A DNA stretch of 64,000 nt, taken from Sphingomonas psychrotolerans. Lineage in GTDB: Bacteria; Pseudomonadota; Alphaproteobacteria; Sphingomonadales; Sphingomonadaceae. The stretch is taken from positions 1,674,001-1,738,000 of the forward strand of contig NZ_CP024923.1 of the NCBI RefSeq assembly GCF_002796605.1. The letters run 5' to 3'. A model generated the notes under the pieces. That model searched no databases, was not told the DNA's origin, and was given only the letters and a program-made list of their open reading frames with translations. Position 1 is the first letter of the stretch, and the number at the start of each line of letters is the position of its first letter. Positions 10,256 to 18,453 of the stretch are shown piece after piece. The position numbers and the translations under genes are program-made.

Positions 10256-11203
10256 TCAGCGCGGTGCCGGACCGACCGTGAACGCCTCGGCACCGCCGGT
10301 ATCGGCAAGCGTGCGCAGTGGCACTTCCATCGTCGCGGATTCGGTATCGTGCCCTTCGCCGACGTTCATGTTGGTGCCCCACGGATTGCGCACCGTCGCC
10401 ATCCATTCGCCGTCGGCATTCTTGTGGACGCCCTCGACAACATAGACATGGTTGTCGACAAGGCCGTCTTGCGTCCCTTCGTTGCCGCGGATCGTATCCC
10501 AGAAACTGCGGTCCTCGGGCACGGTCCAGAGCGTCACCGGGCGGCCATTGGACAGCGCCGCGTCGACTTGTCCCGCCATCCGGTCGAGCGCCGAATTCTC
10601 GCTTTCGAAAAAACCCTCCGAGTAACGGATCTCGTCGCCGCGATCGCCGGTGATCGCCTGCATCGCGTCCTGCGGCCAGCCGCCATTGGCGATCGCGTTA
10701 TAGCCTTCGGTCAGCCCGTCCGCGGGATTGCTGTCGTGGATCTTGGCATAAGCGGTCTCGGCGACCGCAGGCCAGATCGGCCCGTCCAGACCATTATTGT
10801 CCGCAGTCGAACCGCCCTGCCGCGCAAGATTGTCCTCGAGTTCGGCCTGGGTCACCTGCACCGACTGGGGATTGCCGTTGCCGTCATGGAGCCGGACGGT
10901 GAAATTGCCCGTGCTCGCATCAAAGCTGATCATGTTGCGGACGGCGTCTGGCTGCTGCTGCGCGAGCGCACCCAAGGTCGCGACGAAATAGCAGTCGCCC
11001 AGCGCATCCTGCCGAATGTCCGCTGCCTGCGGACCCTTGGCGCCGTACAGATCGGCAGCATCGAAGCGGACCTCTGCCGCCTTTCCCGCCGCGCCGCCGC
11101 CGTCGATCGGGATACGAAACGCCGGGATCGCCACCGAGGTACCCGCGAGCAGCGAGTCCAGATTGAAACGGGTTGCGACGCCTGCAGCTGCGGCCTCGAT
11201 CAT
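10256..11203 (-). CDS. Calpain-family (C2) cysteine protease, candidate T3SS effector
   Basis: This 315-residue protein carries a calpain-like triad: Cys71 in LGDCYFV, His252 in DNHVYVV and Asn273 in RNPWG. Spacing and flanking residues agree with the C2 peptidase core. There is no calcium-binding EF-hand tail and no Sec signal peptide; the N-terminus is Ala-rich and polar, compatible with a type III signal. It is divergent from the lipase-like gene across a 125-bp promoter region that contains the TARTCG-N3-CGAYTA box, and it borders the T3SS operons. Protease family is confident; the effector role is inference. Confidence 0.8.
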   Translation of the reverse strand: MIEAAAAGVATRFNLDSLLAGTSVAIPAFRIPIDGGGAAGKAAEVRFDAADLYGAKGPQAADIRQDALGDCYFVATLGALAQQQPDAVRNMISFDASTGNFTVRLHDGNGNPQSVQVTQAELEDNLARQGGSTADNNGLDGPIWPAVAETAYAKIHDSNPADGLTEGYNAIANGGWPQDAMQAITGDRGDEIRYSEGFFESENSALDRMAGQVDAALSNGRPVTLWTVPEDRSFWDTIRGNEGTQDGLVDNHVYVVEGVHKNADGEWMATVRNPWGTNMNVGEGHDTESATMEVPLRTLADTGGAEAFTVGPAPR

Positions 11204-11256
11204 GCCGACTCTCCCATTCTTTCACGGGACTATGCGCCGCTCACGCGCGCACCGCG

Positions 11257-11273
11257 ATAATCGGATCGATTAT
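11257..11273. promoter_or_regulatory. Inverted-repeat box between the calpain-like and lipase-like genes
   Basis: The sequence ATAATCG-GAT-CGATTAT is a perfect 7-bp inverted repeat followed by GG. It lies 53 bases from the calpain start and 55 bases from the favoured lipase start. Related boxes occur at 31976 and 33039, giving the consensus TARTCG-N3-CGAYTATGG. It is probably an operator for a dimeric regulator. Confidence 0.6.
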
Positions 11274-11328
11274 GGCGCGCAGCGCGCAGCCGCTGCATCT
11301 GGAAGGCGTCCGATCGAAGGATGGCGTG

Positions 11329-12432
11329 ATGCAGGTAAACAGGGCAGCCCCAGCTTCCACGGCGTCGACCACCCCGTCGACCCCGTCCCCCGCATCGTCC
11401 AAGGGCGCCGACGCCTATCGTCCGGATTGGCAGCCGTCGCGAGTCACGCCGGCACTGCAATCGGCGCCATCGGCCTCCAGCTCCCCCCGAGCCGATGGCG
11501 CCGACTCGCCCCTGCAGCGCGCCGCGAACGATCGCAACGACCGCGATGCGGTCGTCGTCCCGTTTTCCCCCGAAGCGCAAGGCCTGCAACCGGCGCGGTT
11601 CGCTACGCTTTCCCCCGTCACCGCCCCGGCCGCGGCGCCGCAGGCACGCCTCGCCGCCAATGATGCGCCCGACCTCCAGCAGGTTCACACCAACGCGTTG
11701 CTCGCCAAGGACGTCTATAACGACGTGCCGAGCCCGCCCGCGGGCTATCGCGCCGCCAGTGATGCCGATCTCGCCCGCCTCGGCCTCACCCCCGACATGC
11801 TCGAGCAACCTGGCGAAAGCAGCTTCCGCGCCCGTGTCTATGTCAGCGGCGAAGCGGGTCAGGAGCGCTATACCGTGGTCTTCCGCGGCAGCCAGTCCGG
11901 CGGCGACTGGAAGAGCAACGCCCAGCAGGGCCTCGGCTTCGACTCGACGCACTATGCCAATGCGCTCGAAATCGGGAAGAAGCTCGCGCGCACCGATGCC
12001 GACGTGACCTTGGTCGGCCATTCGCTCGGTGGCGGGCTCGCAGCCGAAGCGGCGATCGCCTCGGGCCGCCCGGCCGACACCTTCAACGCGGCGGGCCTCC
12101 ACCAGAACACGATCGAGAAAGCACAGGCAATCGCGCAAGCTAACGACCGCGGCGCATCGTCGATCAACAATTACCGCGTCCCCGGCGAGATTCTGACCAC
12201 GCTGCAGGAAGGCGGTGATCGCGCGATCGGCGCCGGACTGGGCGGACTGATCAGCGGCGGCGGGGCAATCGTCGGCGCGGCCGTGACCGACTTGCCCGAA
12301 GCCTATGGCGCGCAGCACAATCTCCCCAACGTCCGCCCCGAAGGCGCGCATTGGTGGGATTCGATCAATCCAGTTGACCGCCACAGCATGGACTGGGTGC
12401 TCGCCGGCACCGCGGCACAAGCCGGCCGCTGA
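11329..12432 (+). CDS. Class 3 lipase-like alpha/beta hydrolase, candidate T3SS effector
   Basis: The protein has about 367 residues. The C-terminal two thirds form a lipase/phospholipase fold with nucleophile elbow GHSLGGG (Ser232), YTVVFRGS before it and a late His that may complete the triad. The first 90 residues are rich in Ser, Thr, Pro and Ala, with no hydrophobic signal, as in many type III substrates. ATG 11329 was chosen because AAGGA lies seven bases upstream and the conserved box ends 55 bases before it. ATG 11272 is an alternative but lies on that box. A Gly/Ala-rich hydrophobic stretch near 300-320 might insert into membrane. Hydrolase assignment is strong; the effector role is inferred. 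Confidence 0.75.
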   Translation: MQVNRAAPASTASTTPSTPSPASSKGADAYRPDWQPSRVTPALQSAPSASSSPRADGADSPLQRAANDRNDRDAVVVPFSPEAQGLQPARFATLSPVTAPAAAPQARLAANDAPDLQQVHTNALLAKDVYNDVPSPPAGYRAASDADLARLGLTPDMLEQPGESSFRARVYVSGEAGQERYTVVFRGSQSGGDWKSNAQQGLGFDSTHYANALEIGKKLARTDADVTLVGHSLGGGLAAEAAIASGRPADTFNAAGLHQNTIEKAQAIAQANDRGASSINNYRVPGEILTTLQEGGDRAIGAGLGGLISGGGAIVGAAVTDLPEAYGAQHNLPNVRPEGAHWWDSINPVDRHSMDWVLAGTAAQAGR

Positions 12433-12464
12433 GCAGTTGACGCACCGCTTGCAATAGGCAGAGG

Positions 12465-13358
12465 GTGCGGCGTGTGCGCAGATTCCTCCCGTTCAGCCCC
12501 GCGCTCGCGCTCATGACCATGGGCTGCGAAAGCGACGCGCGTGCCGACTGCTTCGCGCCGGGCACCGAATTGCCTACCCGCCGCGACACACTGACCGATC
12601 AGCGGCTCGGCGCCGCCGCGCGCGATTTCGCCGAGGCGCTGTTCGACGGCAATCTCGAGCGCGCCGGCCAGGTCCTCCACGGTGATCCGGGGCTCGCACG
12701 TCGCCGTATCGGCGCACATTACGACATGCTGTCGGTCGCGCTCTCGACGTGCCGCGCCGATGCCGTCGATCTCGTCATCCGTGGCGGTGCCCCACTCGAC
12801 GGAGTGGAAGACAAAGGGCTGCCGCTCCGACTCGCGCTGCGGGCGAAAGACCCGGCCTTTGCACATCGCCTGCTCACTGCGGGCGCCAATCCCAATCCAG
12901 CCGGCAATCCGAGCGGCCCTTTACGCACCGCGATCACGCTCAATTCGCTTGGTGCGGTGCGCATGCTGCTCGATTTCCGCGCCGATCCGAATGTGATGGA
13001 GGCGACGGGCAACCGCCCGCTCCACACCGCACTCGACATGGAGCATTTCCGCATCGCCGAACTGCTGCTCGAGCGGGGCGCCGATGCCTGGGCGATCGAC
13101 AGCGGCGGCGCCAATCTCGGCACCGCCGCGACCACAAAGATGCTGACGGAGTCGGCAGAGGAAGCCGAAGCGCAACGCCGGCTCGCCGAGCGTCTGAAGA
13201 AGCTGGGCTGGCCGCAGCCCGTACTCTCGTCCCGCGAAGTGCGTGCTGCTGCGGCGAGCGGCAACTGGCCTCCCGCTGCCGCACGCGCTGCAGGCGCGCC
13301 AGCAGTGCCCCCGTCAGTGCTCGCGCTAATCAAAGCGAACGCAGTGACAGCGCACTAA
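12465..13358 (+). CDS. Ankyrin-repeat lipoprotein
   Basis: This 297-residue protein starts at GTG after an AGAGG-type site. The N-terminus (RRVRRFLPF then LALMTMGC) resembles a lipoprotein signal with Cys near 21. Residues about 85-215 form four ankyrin-like repeats with helix pairs such as LHTALDMEHFRIAELLLERGADAWA and gaps of 32-34 residues. It follows the lipase-like gene by 32 bases on the same strand. Ankyrin lipoproteins often accompany toxic lipases as immunity or periplasmic partners, so it may protect the producer from the neighbouring lipase. That role is inference; the repeats are clear. Confidence 0.7.
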   Translation: MRRVRRFLPFSPALALMTMGCESDARADCFAPGTELPTRRDTLTDQRLGAAARDFAEALFDGNLERAGQVLHGDPGLARRRIGAHYDMLSVALSTCRADAVDLVIRGGAPLDGVEDKGLPLRLALRAKDPAFAHRLLTAGANPNPAGNPSGPLRTAITLNSLGAVRMLLDFRADPNVMEATGNRPLHTALDMEHFRIAELLLERGADAWAIDSGGANLGTAATTKMLTESAEEAEAQRRLAERLKKLGWPQPVLSSREVRAAAASGNWPPAAARAAGAPAVPPSVLALIKANAVTAH

Positions 13359-13390
13359 GTCTCTACGGCATGGCGAAGGCCGGTTAGATT

Positions 13391-14029
13391 CTAGAAGCTA
13401 CCCGATGCGGGCTCGGTCGAGAGGCTGCCCAGCGCGATCCCCGCGCCTTGCAGCTGCTTCTCCAACTCCCCCAGCACACCGTCATAAGGCGGCGGCCGAT
13501 CGCCGAGCAGCAGCGCCACGTCGAGCGTGCCGGCCGCATTGCGCACCAGCCGCGCGCCAGTGGCAGGCCAGGCACGATCGCCGAAGCTGACGGTTACTTC
13601 CTTCGTTCCCTTTCCGTTCTCGCGCGTCCACAGATCGGCGAGCATCTGTGCGAATGCTCCCGGATCGACATGCGCGGCGGGCATCGCCGGCATCGCAGTC
13701 GGTTGGGGCTGCGCATGACCGGCAAAGCCGAACAGCCCGTCCTGTCGCTCGCGTGCCTCGCGCTCCTGGCGCAAAATAGTGCCCCGCGAATCGCGGAAAG
13801 CCTCGCGCTGCTCGACCGGCACCTCGCCGCGGCGGTCGGGCTGCACCAGTCCCTTCAAACCCTTTTGCTGGATCGAGACGCCCTGCTGCTCCTTGCCGGG
13901 CAGCCGCGCCTTGGCAAAGGCCTCGTTCATCGCGCGGATGTCCGCCGGCGCGGGCTGAGCGCGGCCCGGCGCCGGGTCCCGCGATGGCGCGCGTGCGGGC
14001 TGTGCATTGGGGGAGTTGATGCGAGTCAT
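13391..14029 (-). CDS. sctP: T3SS protein, probable needle-length regulator SctP
   Basis: The 212-residue product starts at an ATG preceded by GGAGG and ends the minus-strand T3SS operon. The N-terminal half is disordered and rich in Pro, Ala, Arg and Gln. The C-terminal 90 residues, with VTVSFGDRAWPATGARLVRN and VALLLGDRP, look like the substrate-switch domain of HpaP/HrpP/YscP proteins. Its place directly downstream of sctO is also typical. SctP proteins diverge strongly, so the assignment rests mainly on context and domain layout. Confidence 0.6.
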   Translation of the reverse strand: MTRINSPNAQPARAPSRDPAPGRAQPAPADIRAMNEAFAKARLPGKEQQGVSIQQKGLKGLVQPDRRGEVPVEQREAFRDSRGTILRQEREARERQDGLFGFAGHAQPQPTAMPAMPAAHVDPGAFAQMLADLWTRENGKGTKEVTVSFGDRAWPATGARLVRNAAGTLDVALLLGDRPPPYDGVLGELEKQLQGAGIALGSLSTEPASGSF

Positions 14030-14484
14030 GGTCGCCTCCGTGCTTCCATATTGTCGAGCGCGGTGCGCTCCTCCTGCCGGCGCTCCCAGCGCCGCACCGC
14101 CTGTCCGGCATGCTCGGCCAGCCGGTCGTGGCGGGCGCGGGCGAGGATCATCGCCTTGCGCCGTTCGGCCTCCGCATCGCCGCACAATTGTTCTGCCTCC
14201 CGCGCATCGTTGAGTGCGGTACGCGCCACCGAGCGTCGGAACTGGCTCCGATCGACAACCGCGAGCAGGCGCTCCGCCTCGGCCGGGTCGGTCGCCAGAT
14301 CGGCGTGCGCCGCTTTCATCGCCGCATCCGCCGTGTCGGCAGCGGCATCGGCTTCGGCCCGCTCGCGTTCGGCCGCAGCGGTCGCGGCGCGTGCCTCGGC
14401 CAGCGCGGCCGCCGCGCTCTGCATCCGCACCGCGCGCAGCCGGACCAAAGCCTGCGCCTGGCGCCGCTGATCGCTAGCGCGCAT
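14026..14484 (-). CDS. sctO: T3SS central stalk protein SctO (YscO/FliJ-like)
   Basis: The 152-residue protein is almost wholly a charged coiled coil rich in Ala, Arg and Glu, the expected form of the FliJ/YscO stalk that joins the ATPase ring to the export gate. It lies immediately after the ATPase gene, with a one-base overlap, and overlaps the following sctP by four bases. Sequence conservation in this family is poor; position and coiled-coil character support the call. Confidence 0.65.
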   Translation of the reverse strand: MRASDQRRQAQALVRLRAVRMQSAAAALAEARAATAAAERERAEADAAADTADAAMKAAHADLATDPAEAERLLAVVDRSQFRRSVARTALNDAREAEQLCGDAEAERRKAMILARARHDRLAEHAGQAVRRWERRQEERTALDNMEARRRP

Positions 14485-15809
14485 CAGCCAGCCACTCCGC
14501 GCAGCAGCATCAGCGAAGTCTGGAAGTCCTCGGGCCGGTTCGCATCCTGCCGTAGCAGCGAATCTATCTCGGATTTGGCGGCAATCGCGCGATCGGCGAG
14601 CGGATCGGCCCCCGTGCGATATTCGCCGACCTGGACGAGGAACTCGATCTCGGCATGTTTGGCGAGCAGCGCGCGCACTCTTGTCGCCGCGTCGCGGTGC
14701 GCCGGCTCGGCGAGCCGCGGGAACAACCGGCTGAGGCTCGCGAGTACGTCGATCGCGGGATAATGACCCGCCGCACCCAGCTTGCGCGACAGGATGACAT
14801 GGCCGTCGAGGATCGAGCGAACTTCCTCGCCGATAGGGTCGTCGCCTTCCTCATCCTCGAGCAGCACGGTGTAGATGCCGGTGATAGAACCGATCGCGTC
14901 GTTGCCGGCGCGCTCGAACAGCCGCGGCAGCTCGGCGAAGACCGAGGGCGGGAAGCCGCGGCGCACCGGTGGCTCACCGGCAGCCAGCCCGATCTCGCGC
15001 AGCGCACGGGCGAAGCGCGTCACCGAGTCCATCAGCAGCAGCACGTTGAGCCCTTCGCTGCGGAAGCCTTCGGCGATCGCAGTGGCATGATGCGCCGCGC
15101 GCACACGCTCCATCGCCGCGCGATCGGAAGTCGCGCAGACGATGACCGCGCGCGCCAGCCCCGCTTCGCCGAGCGAATCCTCGATGAATTCGCGCACTTC
15201 GCGGCCACGCTCGCCGATCAGCGCGATGACGATGACATCCGCCTGCGCGAAGCGCGCGAGCATGCCGAGCAAGGTCGATTTGCCGCCGCCCGCCGCGGCA
15301 AACACGCCGAGGCGCTGGCCTCGCCCCAAGGTCAGGAGCGTATCGATCGCCCGGACCCCGGTCGGCAGCGGCGCATCGATCAGCGCGCGCTCCATCGGCT
15401 GCGGCGCGGGCGCGTGGAGCGGCCGCCGCTTGAGATCGACCGGAAGCTCACCTTTGCCGTCGATCGGCCGCCCGCGCCCGTCGAGCACCCGGCCGAGCAG
15501 CCCGTCGCCCCACGGCACCGATTCCTCGCCGCTGCGAACGATCACCTCGGCGTCAACCGAGAGCCCGCGGACATCGGCGAGCGGAGTGAGGATTGTCGCC
15601 TGCCCGGCGATCCCGACGACCTCGACGGGGACTATTCGTCCGGTCGAAGGCTCGATCACTTCGCACGCATCGCCGATGCGCGGCGCAATTCCGGTGACCT
15701 TGAGCGTGGTACCGAGTATTTCGACCAGTCGCCCGCGGCGCTCGACCGTCGGGCTGCGCTGGAGCCCGGCGAGCAACTGGTCGACGGTGCCGGCGGGTCC
15801 CTCAGCCAT
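14484..15809 (-). CDS. sctN: T3SS ATPase SctN
   Basis: This 441-residue cytoplasmic ATPase unfolds substrates and drives export. It has the F1-beta/FliI fold with Walker A GGGKST at residues 174-179, [17 protein letters not shown], Walker [12 protein letters not shown] and the catalytic region ending in [14 protein letters not shown] 15809 was chosen; earlier in-frame starts would extend far into sctL, which it overlaps by eight bases. Length fits the HrcN/YscN family. It lies in the canonical order sctL-sctN-sctO. Confidence 0.96.
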   Translation of the reverse strand: MAEGPAGTVDQLLAGLQRSPTVERRGRLVEILGTTLKVTGIAPRIGDACEVIEPSTGRIVPVEVVGIAGQATILTPLADVRGLSVDAEVIVRSGEESVPWGDGLLGRVLDGRGRPIDGKGELPVDLKRRPLHAPAPQPMERALIDAPLPTGVRAIDTLLTLGRGQRLGVFAAAGGGKSTLLGMLARFAQADVIVIALIGERGREVREFIEDSLGEAGLARAVIVCATSDRAAMERVRAAHHATAIAEGFRSEGLNVLLLMDSVTRFARALREIGLAAGEPPVRRGFPPSVFAELPRLFERAGNDAIGSITGIYTVLLEDEEGDDPIGEEVRSILDGHVILSRKLGAAGHYPAIDVLASLSRLFPRLAEPAHRDAATRVRALLAKHAEIEFLVQVGEYRTGADPLADRAIAAKSEIDSLLRQDANRPEDFQTSLMLLRGVAG

Positions 15810-16410
15810 GGAGCGTCTCGCCCCACATCCGTTCGATCTGCGCGAGTTGGGTCTCCAATCCGGCATGGGTGCGCCCGAGCGCAGTCTCGATCACGCAATC
15901 CTGCCCTTCGAGCAACGGGTCGGCCTCTACGCTCAAGCCGGTTCGGCCGTCGAGCCGTGCACGAACGGCCTCGATCGCGGCGGGCGCCACGCGGACCACC
16001 GCCACGCTGTCCGGCGCGAGCTGCGCCGCGGCACGTTCGGCCAGTCCCGCCACCATCGTGCCGCTATCGAGCTCGCCGGCGATGCGCCGCACTACCTCCA
16101 GCGCCAGTCGCGCAATGTCCTTCTGGCGCTCCCGCTGCAGCTGGCTGTCACGCAGCGCGATGCGGAAGAGCTCAGCCTGGCGTTCGCTCTCTGCCGCGGC
16201 CAGTCCCTCCTCGCGCCCGGCGGCATAGCCCTCTGCCCGCGCGGTCTCGCGTGCGGCCTGCAGCGCTTCTTCCGCCCCACGCGCCAGATCGCCGGCTTCA
16301 GCGAGCAAGGCGAGCGCGTTCTGCACCCGCCCGACATCCGCCGTCGGTACCAGCGGATCATCTGCGAGCGCCGTCGCCAGCCGATCGGCATGGAGCACGA
16401 GGAAACTCAT
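15802..16410 (-). CDS. sctL: T3SS ATPase regulator/stator SctL
   Basis: The 202-residue protein matches the FliH/HrpE/YscL family: an N-terminal extended region, an Ala/Glu/Arg coiled coil (about 40-90, with [15 protein letters not shown]) and a C-terminal domain containing [11 protein letters not shown] and [11 protein letters not shown]. SctL links the ATPase to the C-ring pods and restrains ATP hydrolysis. It overlaps sctK by four bases and sctN by eight bases. Confidence 0.85.
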   Translation of the reverse strand: MSFLVLHADRLATALADDPLVPTADVGRVQNALALLAEAGDLARGAEEALQAARETARAEGYAAGREEGLAAAESERQAELFRIALRDSQLQRERQKDIARLALEVVRRIAGELDSGTMVAGLAERAAAQLAPDSVAVVRVAPAAIEAVRARLDGRTGLSVEADPLLEGQDCVIETALGRTHAGLETQLAQIERMWGETLHG

Positions 16411-16925
16411 GCGCGCGCCGCCGCGACCGCTGCTTCCACAAAGGCATCAAGCGCCTCGCGCGGGCACGACAATGCCAGATGGTCGGCACGCCACGGCAGA
16501 TAGCCGCGCAGCGCCATCGGCAGTTGCTCGCGCAGCAGCGAGAAGCCGTAGATCTCGAGCTCGCCGGCCTCGAGCCGGCGCGCCGGTGCGGGCGGCAGCG
16601 AGGGGATCGTCTCGATCGCCCAGTCGAGCAGATCCTCGCCTGCGACTTCAGCGAGCCCGCCCAGCCACGCGCCGTCGATCGATCCCGCCAGCGCATCCCC
16701 CATCCACAACAAGGCGACCCGCAAGGCGAGCTTGCGCTGCGCCGCTGCCGGCAGCCGCAGCCAGCCCGGGGCATTCGGCAGATCGGCGAAACAAGCGACT
16801 GGATCCTCGCATCCGTTCAGATGCTTCAGCAGCAAGGCAGCGCGGCGATGGCCCGGCCCGCCCTCGACGGCGACGAGATCGTTGCCGATCGCGGCGAGCG
16901 TCGCGCGCTGTTCGGCAGCCTTCAT
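16407..16925 (-). CDS. sctK: T3SS sorting-platform accessory protein SctK
   Basis: This 172-residue soluble protein lies between sctJ and sctL with 4-base overlaps on both sides, the usual place of SctK (YscK/HrpD/OrgA-like). It is leucine- and alanine-rich and contains LSCPREALDAF near the C-terminus. Known SctK proteins connect the inner-membrane ring to SctQ pods. Sequence conservation is low, so the name depends on position and size. Confidence 0.6.
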   Translation of the reverse strand: MKAAEQRATLAAIGNDLVAVEGGPGHRRAALLLKHLNGCEDPVACFADLPNAPGWLRLPAAAQRKLALRVALLWMGDALAGSIDGAWLGGLAEVAGEDLLDWAIETIPSLPPAPARRLEAGELEIYGFSLLREQLPMALRGYLPWRADHLALSCPREALDAFVEAAVAAARA

Positions 16926-17671
16926 ACACTACCCTCCCGCCGCGCGACCGCGGCACGCCGCTGCTGCCACCGCCGCAGGCCGGGATAGCCGAGCGCCACG
17001 ATCAGGAGCAGCAATCCCGCGATCGCGATCCCGACCAGATTGCCGTTGAGCACCTTTTCGCCGCCCTTGGCCGCGACGGTCGGCAGCGGCTGGGCCGGGA
17101 AAGTCTCGACCGAGACATTCTCGTATTTGAGGCCCTGCACCGAATTGACGATCAGCGCCTTCACCTTGCCGATCTGCGTCTCGATATTGGTGCCTGGCCG
17201 ATATTTGATGAATACCGATGCCGACGCCGGCTGCCCGGTCTCGGCGAGCGGCTGATTGTCGGGCAGCACCAGATGGACCCGCGCCTGCACCACGCCGTCG
17301 ATCTCGGAGATGGTGTGCGACAGCTCCTGGCTCATGCCATAGACGAGGCGCGCTTTCTCTTCGGTGGGCGAGGAGACCAGCCCCTCGCGCTTGAACACCG
17401 TCCCAAGCGAGGCGAAATCCTCGCGCGGATAGCCTTGGCTGTGGAGCACTTCGACCGCGCGACCGAAATCGCCCTTGTCGGTCTGCAGCGTCCAGCCGGC
17501 CTCGCCATTCTCTTTCTTGGTCGCGCTGATCCCGGCGCTCTGCAGCACCGCGATCATCTCGTTGACCTGCGTCTCGGTGAGCTTCGAATAGAGCTCCTCC
17601 TGCCCGCAGGCCGCGAGCAACAGGCAGAGCCCGATCAGCGCCGGGCGCGCTCTTCTGGCAAGCGGGCCCAT
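16922..17671 (-). CDS. sctJ: T3SS inner-ring lipoprotein SctJ
   Basis: The 249-residue protein has a lipoprotein signal (LCLLLAAC, Cys at about 22), the YscJ/FliF ring-building motif region (ELYSKLTETQVNEMIAVL and VARVHLVLP-like QARVHLVLPD) and a C-terminal membrane helix (about 212-232). It forms the periplasmic-side inner-membrane ring with SctD. A lipidated SctJ with a single C-terminal helix is characteristic of non-flagellar T3SS rather than flagellar FliF. A 36-base gap separates it from sctI. Confidence 0.95.
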   Translation of the reverse strand: MGPLARRARPALIGLCLLLAACGQEELYSKLTETQVNEMIAVLQSAGISATKKENGEAGWTLQTDKGDFGRAVEVLHSQGYPREDFASLGTVFKREGLVSSPTEEKARLVYGMSQELSHTISEIDGVVQARVHLVLPDNQPLAETGQPASASVFIKYRPGTNIETQIGKVKALIVNSVQGLKYENVSVETFPAQPLPTVAAKGGEKVLNGNLVGIAIAGLLLLIVALGYPGLRRWQQRRAAVARREGSV

Positions 17672-17707
17672 GTCAGTTCTCCATAAGCGGTCCGGGCAAG
17701 ACGGACC

Positions 17708-18103
17708 TCACGATTGCTGCCGGAACAGCTGCTGGATGCCGTCCGATGTGCGGTTGGCGATGTTCGAGGTCAGCTGGCAGTGGAACATGAACTCGTGGCA
17801 CTTCATCGTGAGATCCACGACTTCGCCGGGAGTCATTTCCGACCCGCTGGCCTGCGCCGCCTTGGCATATTCGGACACGCTTTTGGCTTCGCCGTTCACC
17901 CGCTCGATTTGCGAGAACATCGCCTGCATCGCCGGGCCGAGCGCGTCGGCGCCGCCGACGCCGGTCGAGCCCGCCGACGCGAGCGAGCCTTGGAAGCTGG
18001 TGATGTCGGAGAGCGACGCGTTGGGTCCCGCCTGGACGATGTCGGGCGGGGGTGGAGCGACGGCGGCACTGGCGGCCGCCCCCGCAATGGCTTCGATCGA
18101 CAT
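17708..18103 (-). CDS. sctI: T3SS inner rod protein SctI
   Basis: The 131-residue product starts at an ATG preceded by GGAGG. Its C-terminal helix with LTSNIANRTSDGIQQLFRQQ resembles the rod proteins YscI/HrpB/HrpJ, which end in a helix with an LLRQQ-like tail. The N-terminal half is Ala/Pro-rich. SctI connects the export gate to the needle. It lies 11 bases after sctF and before sctJ. A longer open frame upstream runs through sctF in another frame and is not the gene. Confidence 0.8.
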   Translation of the reverse strand: MSIEAIAGAAASAAVAPPPPDIVQAGPNASLSDITSFQGSLASAGSTGVGGADALGPAMQAMFSQIERVNGEAKSVSEYAKAAQASGSEMTPGEVVDLTMKCHEFMFHCQLTSNIANRTSDGIQQLFRQQS

Positions 18104-18114
18104 GATCGCCTCCG

Positions 18115-18426
18115 TCAGTTCTTGCGGGCCATCGTCTCGAGCGCCTTGCCGACGCTGTCGATTGAACTCGACGAGCTGTTCGCCATGAACGACATCCGCA
18201 TCGACTCGGCGGTGAGCTTGGTGATCTGCGAGGGATTGTCGCTGCCGTTGTTGCCGATTTCGTTCGACATCGCCTCGATGCGGGTGGCCTGCTTGTCGAG
18301 AGTCTGGCCCCACGAATCTGCCAGTGCCTCGAACCAGGTGCCGGGCGCCGATCCCTTGTTCATCCGGTTGCCGGTCAGCGGCGAAAGCGAGATGTTGGTA
18401 AGCCCGGTGGTGACGGTATTCGACAT
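18115..18426 (-). CDS. sctF: T3SS needle protein, probable SctF
   Basis: The 103-residue helical protein is placed between sctD and sctI. It has an N-terminal polar segment, a central NPSQITKL turn (needle proteins have a Pro-containing turn here) and a C-terminal helix with SMRMSFMANSSSSSIDSVG. Size and arrangement suit the needle subunit. It is slightly longer than the usual 75-90 residues, so a second rod-like protein cannot be excluded. Confidence 0.65.
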   Translation of the reverse strand: MSNTVTTGLTNISLSPLTGNRMNKGSAPGTWFEALADSWGQTLDKQATRIEAMSNEIGNNGSDNPSQITKLTAESMRMSFMANSSSSSIDSVGKALETMARKN

Positions 18427-18453
18427 GACTATGCTCCTTCACGCTACAAATGG

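Noticed and set aside
14655..16988. Plus-strand open frame of 777 codons across the T3SS ATPase region
   Set aside because: It is antisense to sctN, sctL and sctK, which have clear family motifs; the translation has no domains.
17708..18442. Single 244-codon minus-strand gene covering both rod and needle positions
   Set aside because: The N-terminal half is the needle gene read in another frame; GGAGG before ATG 18103 and the SctI-like C-terminus show two genes.
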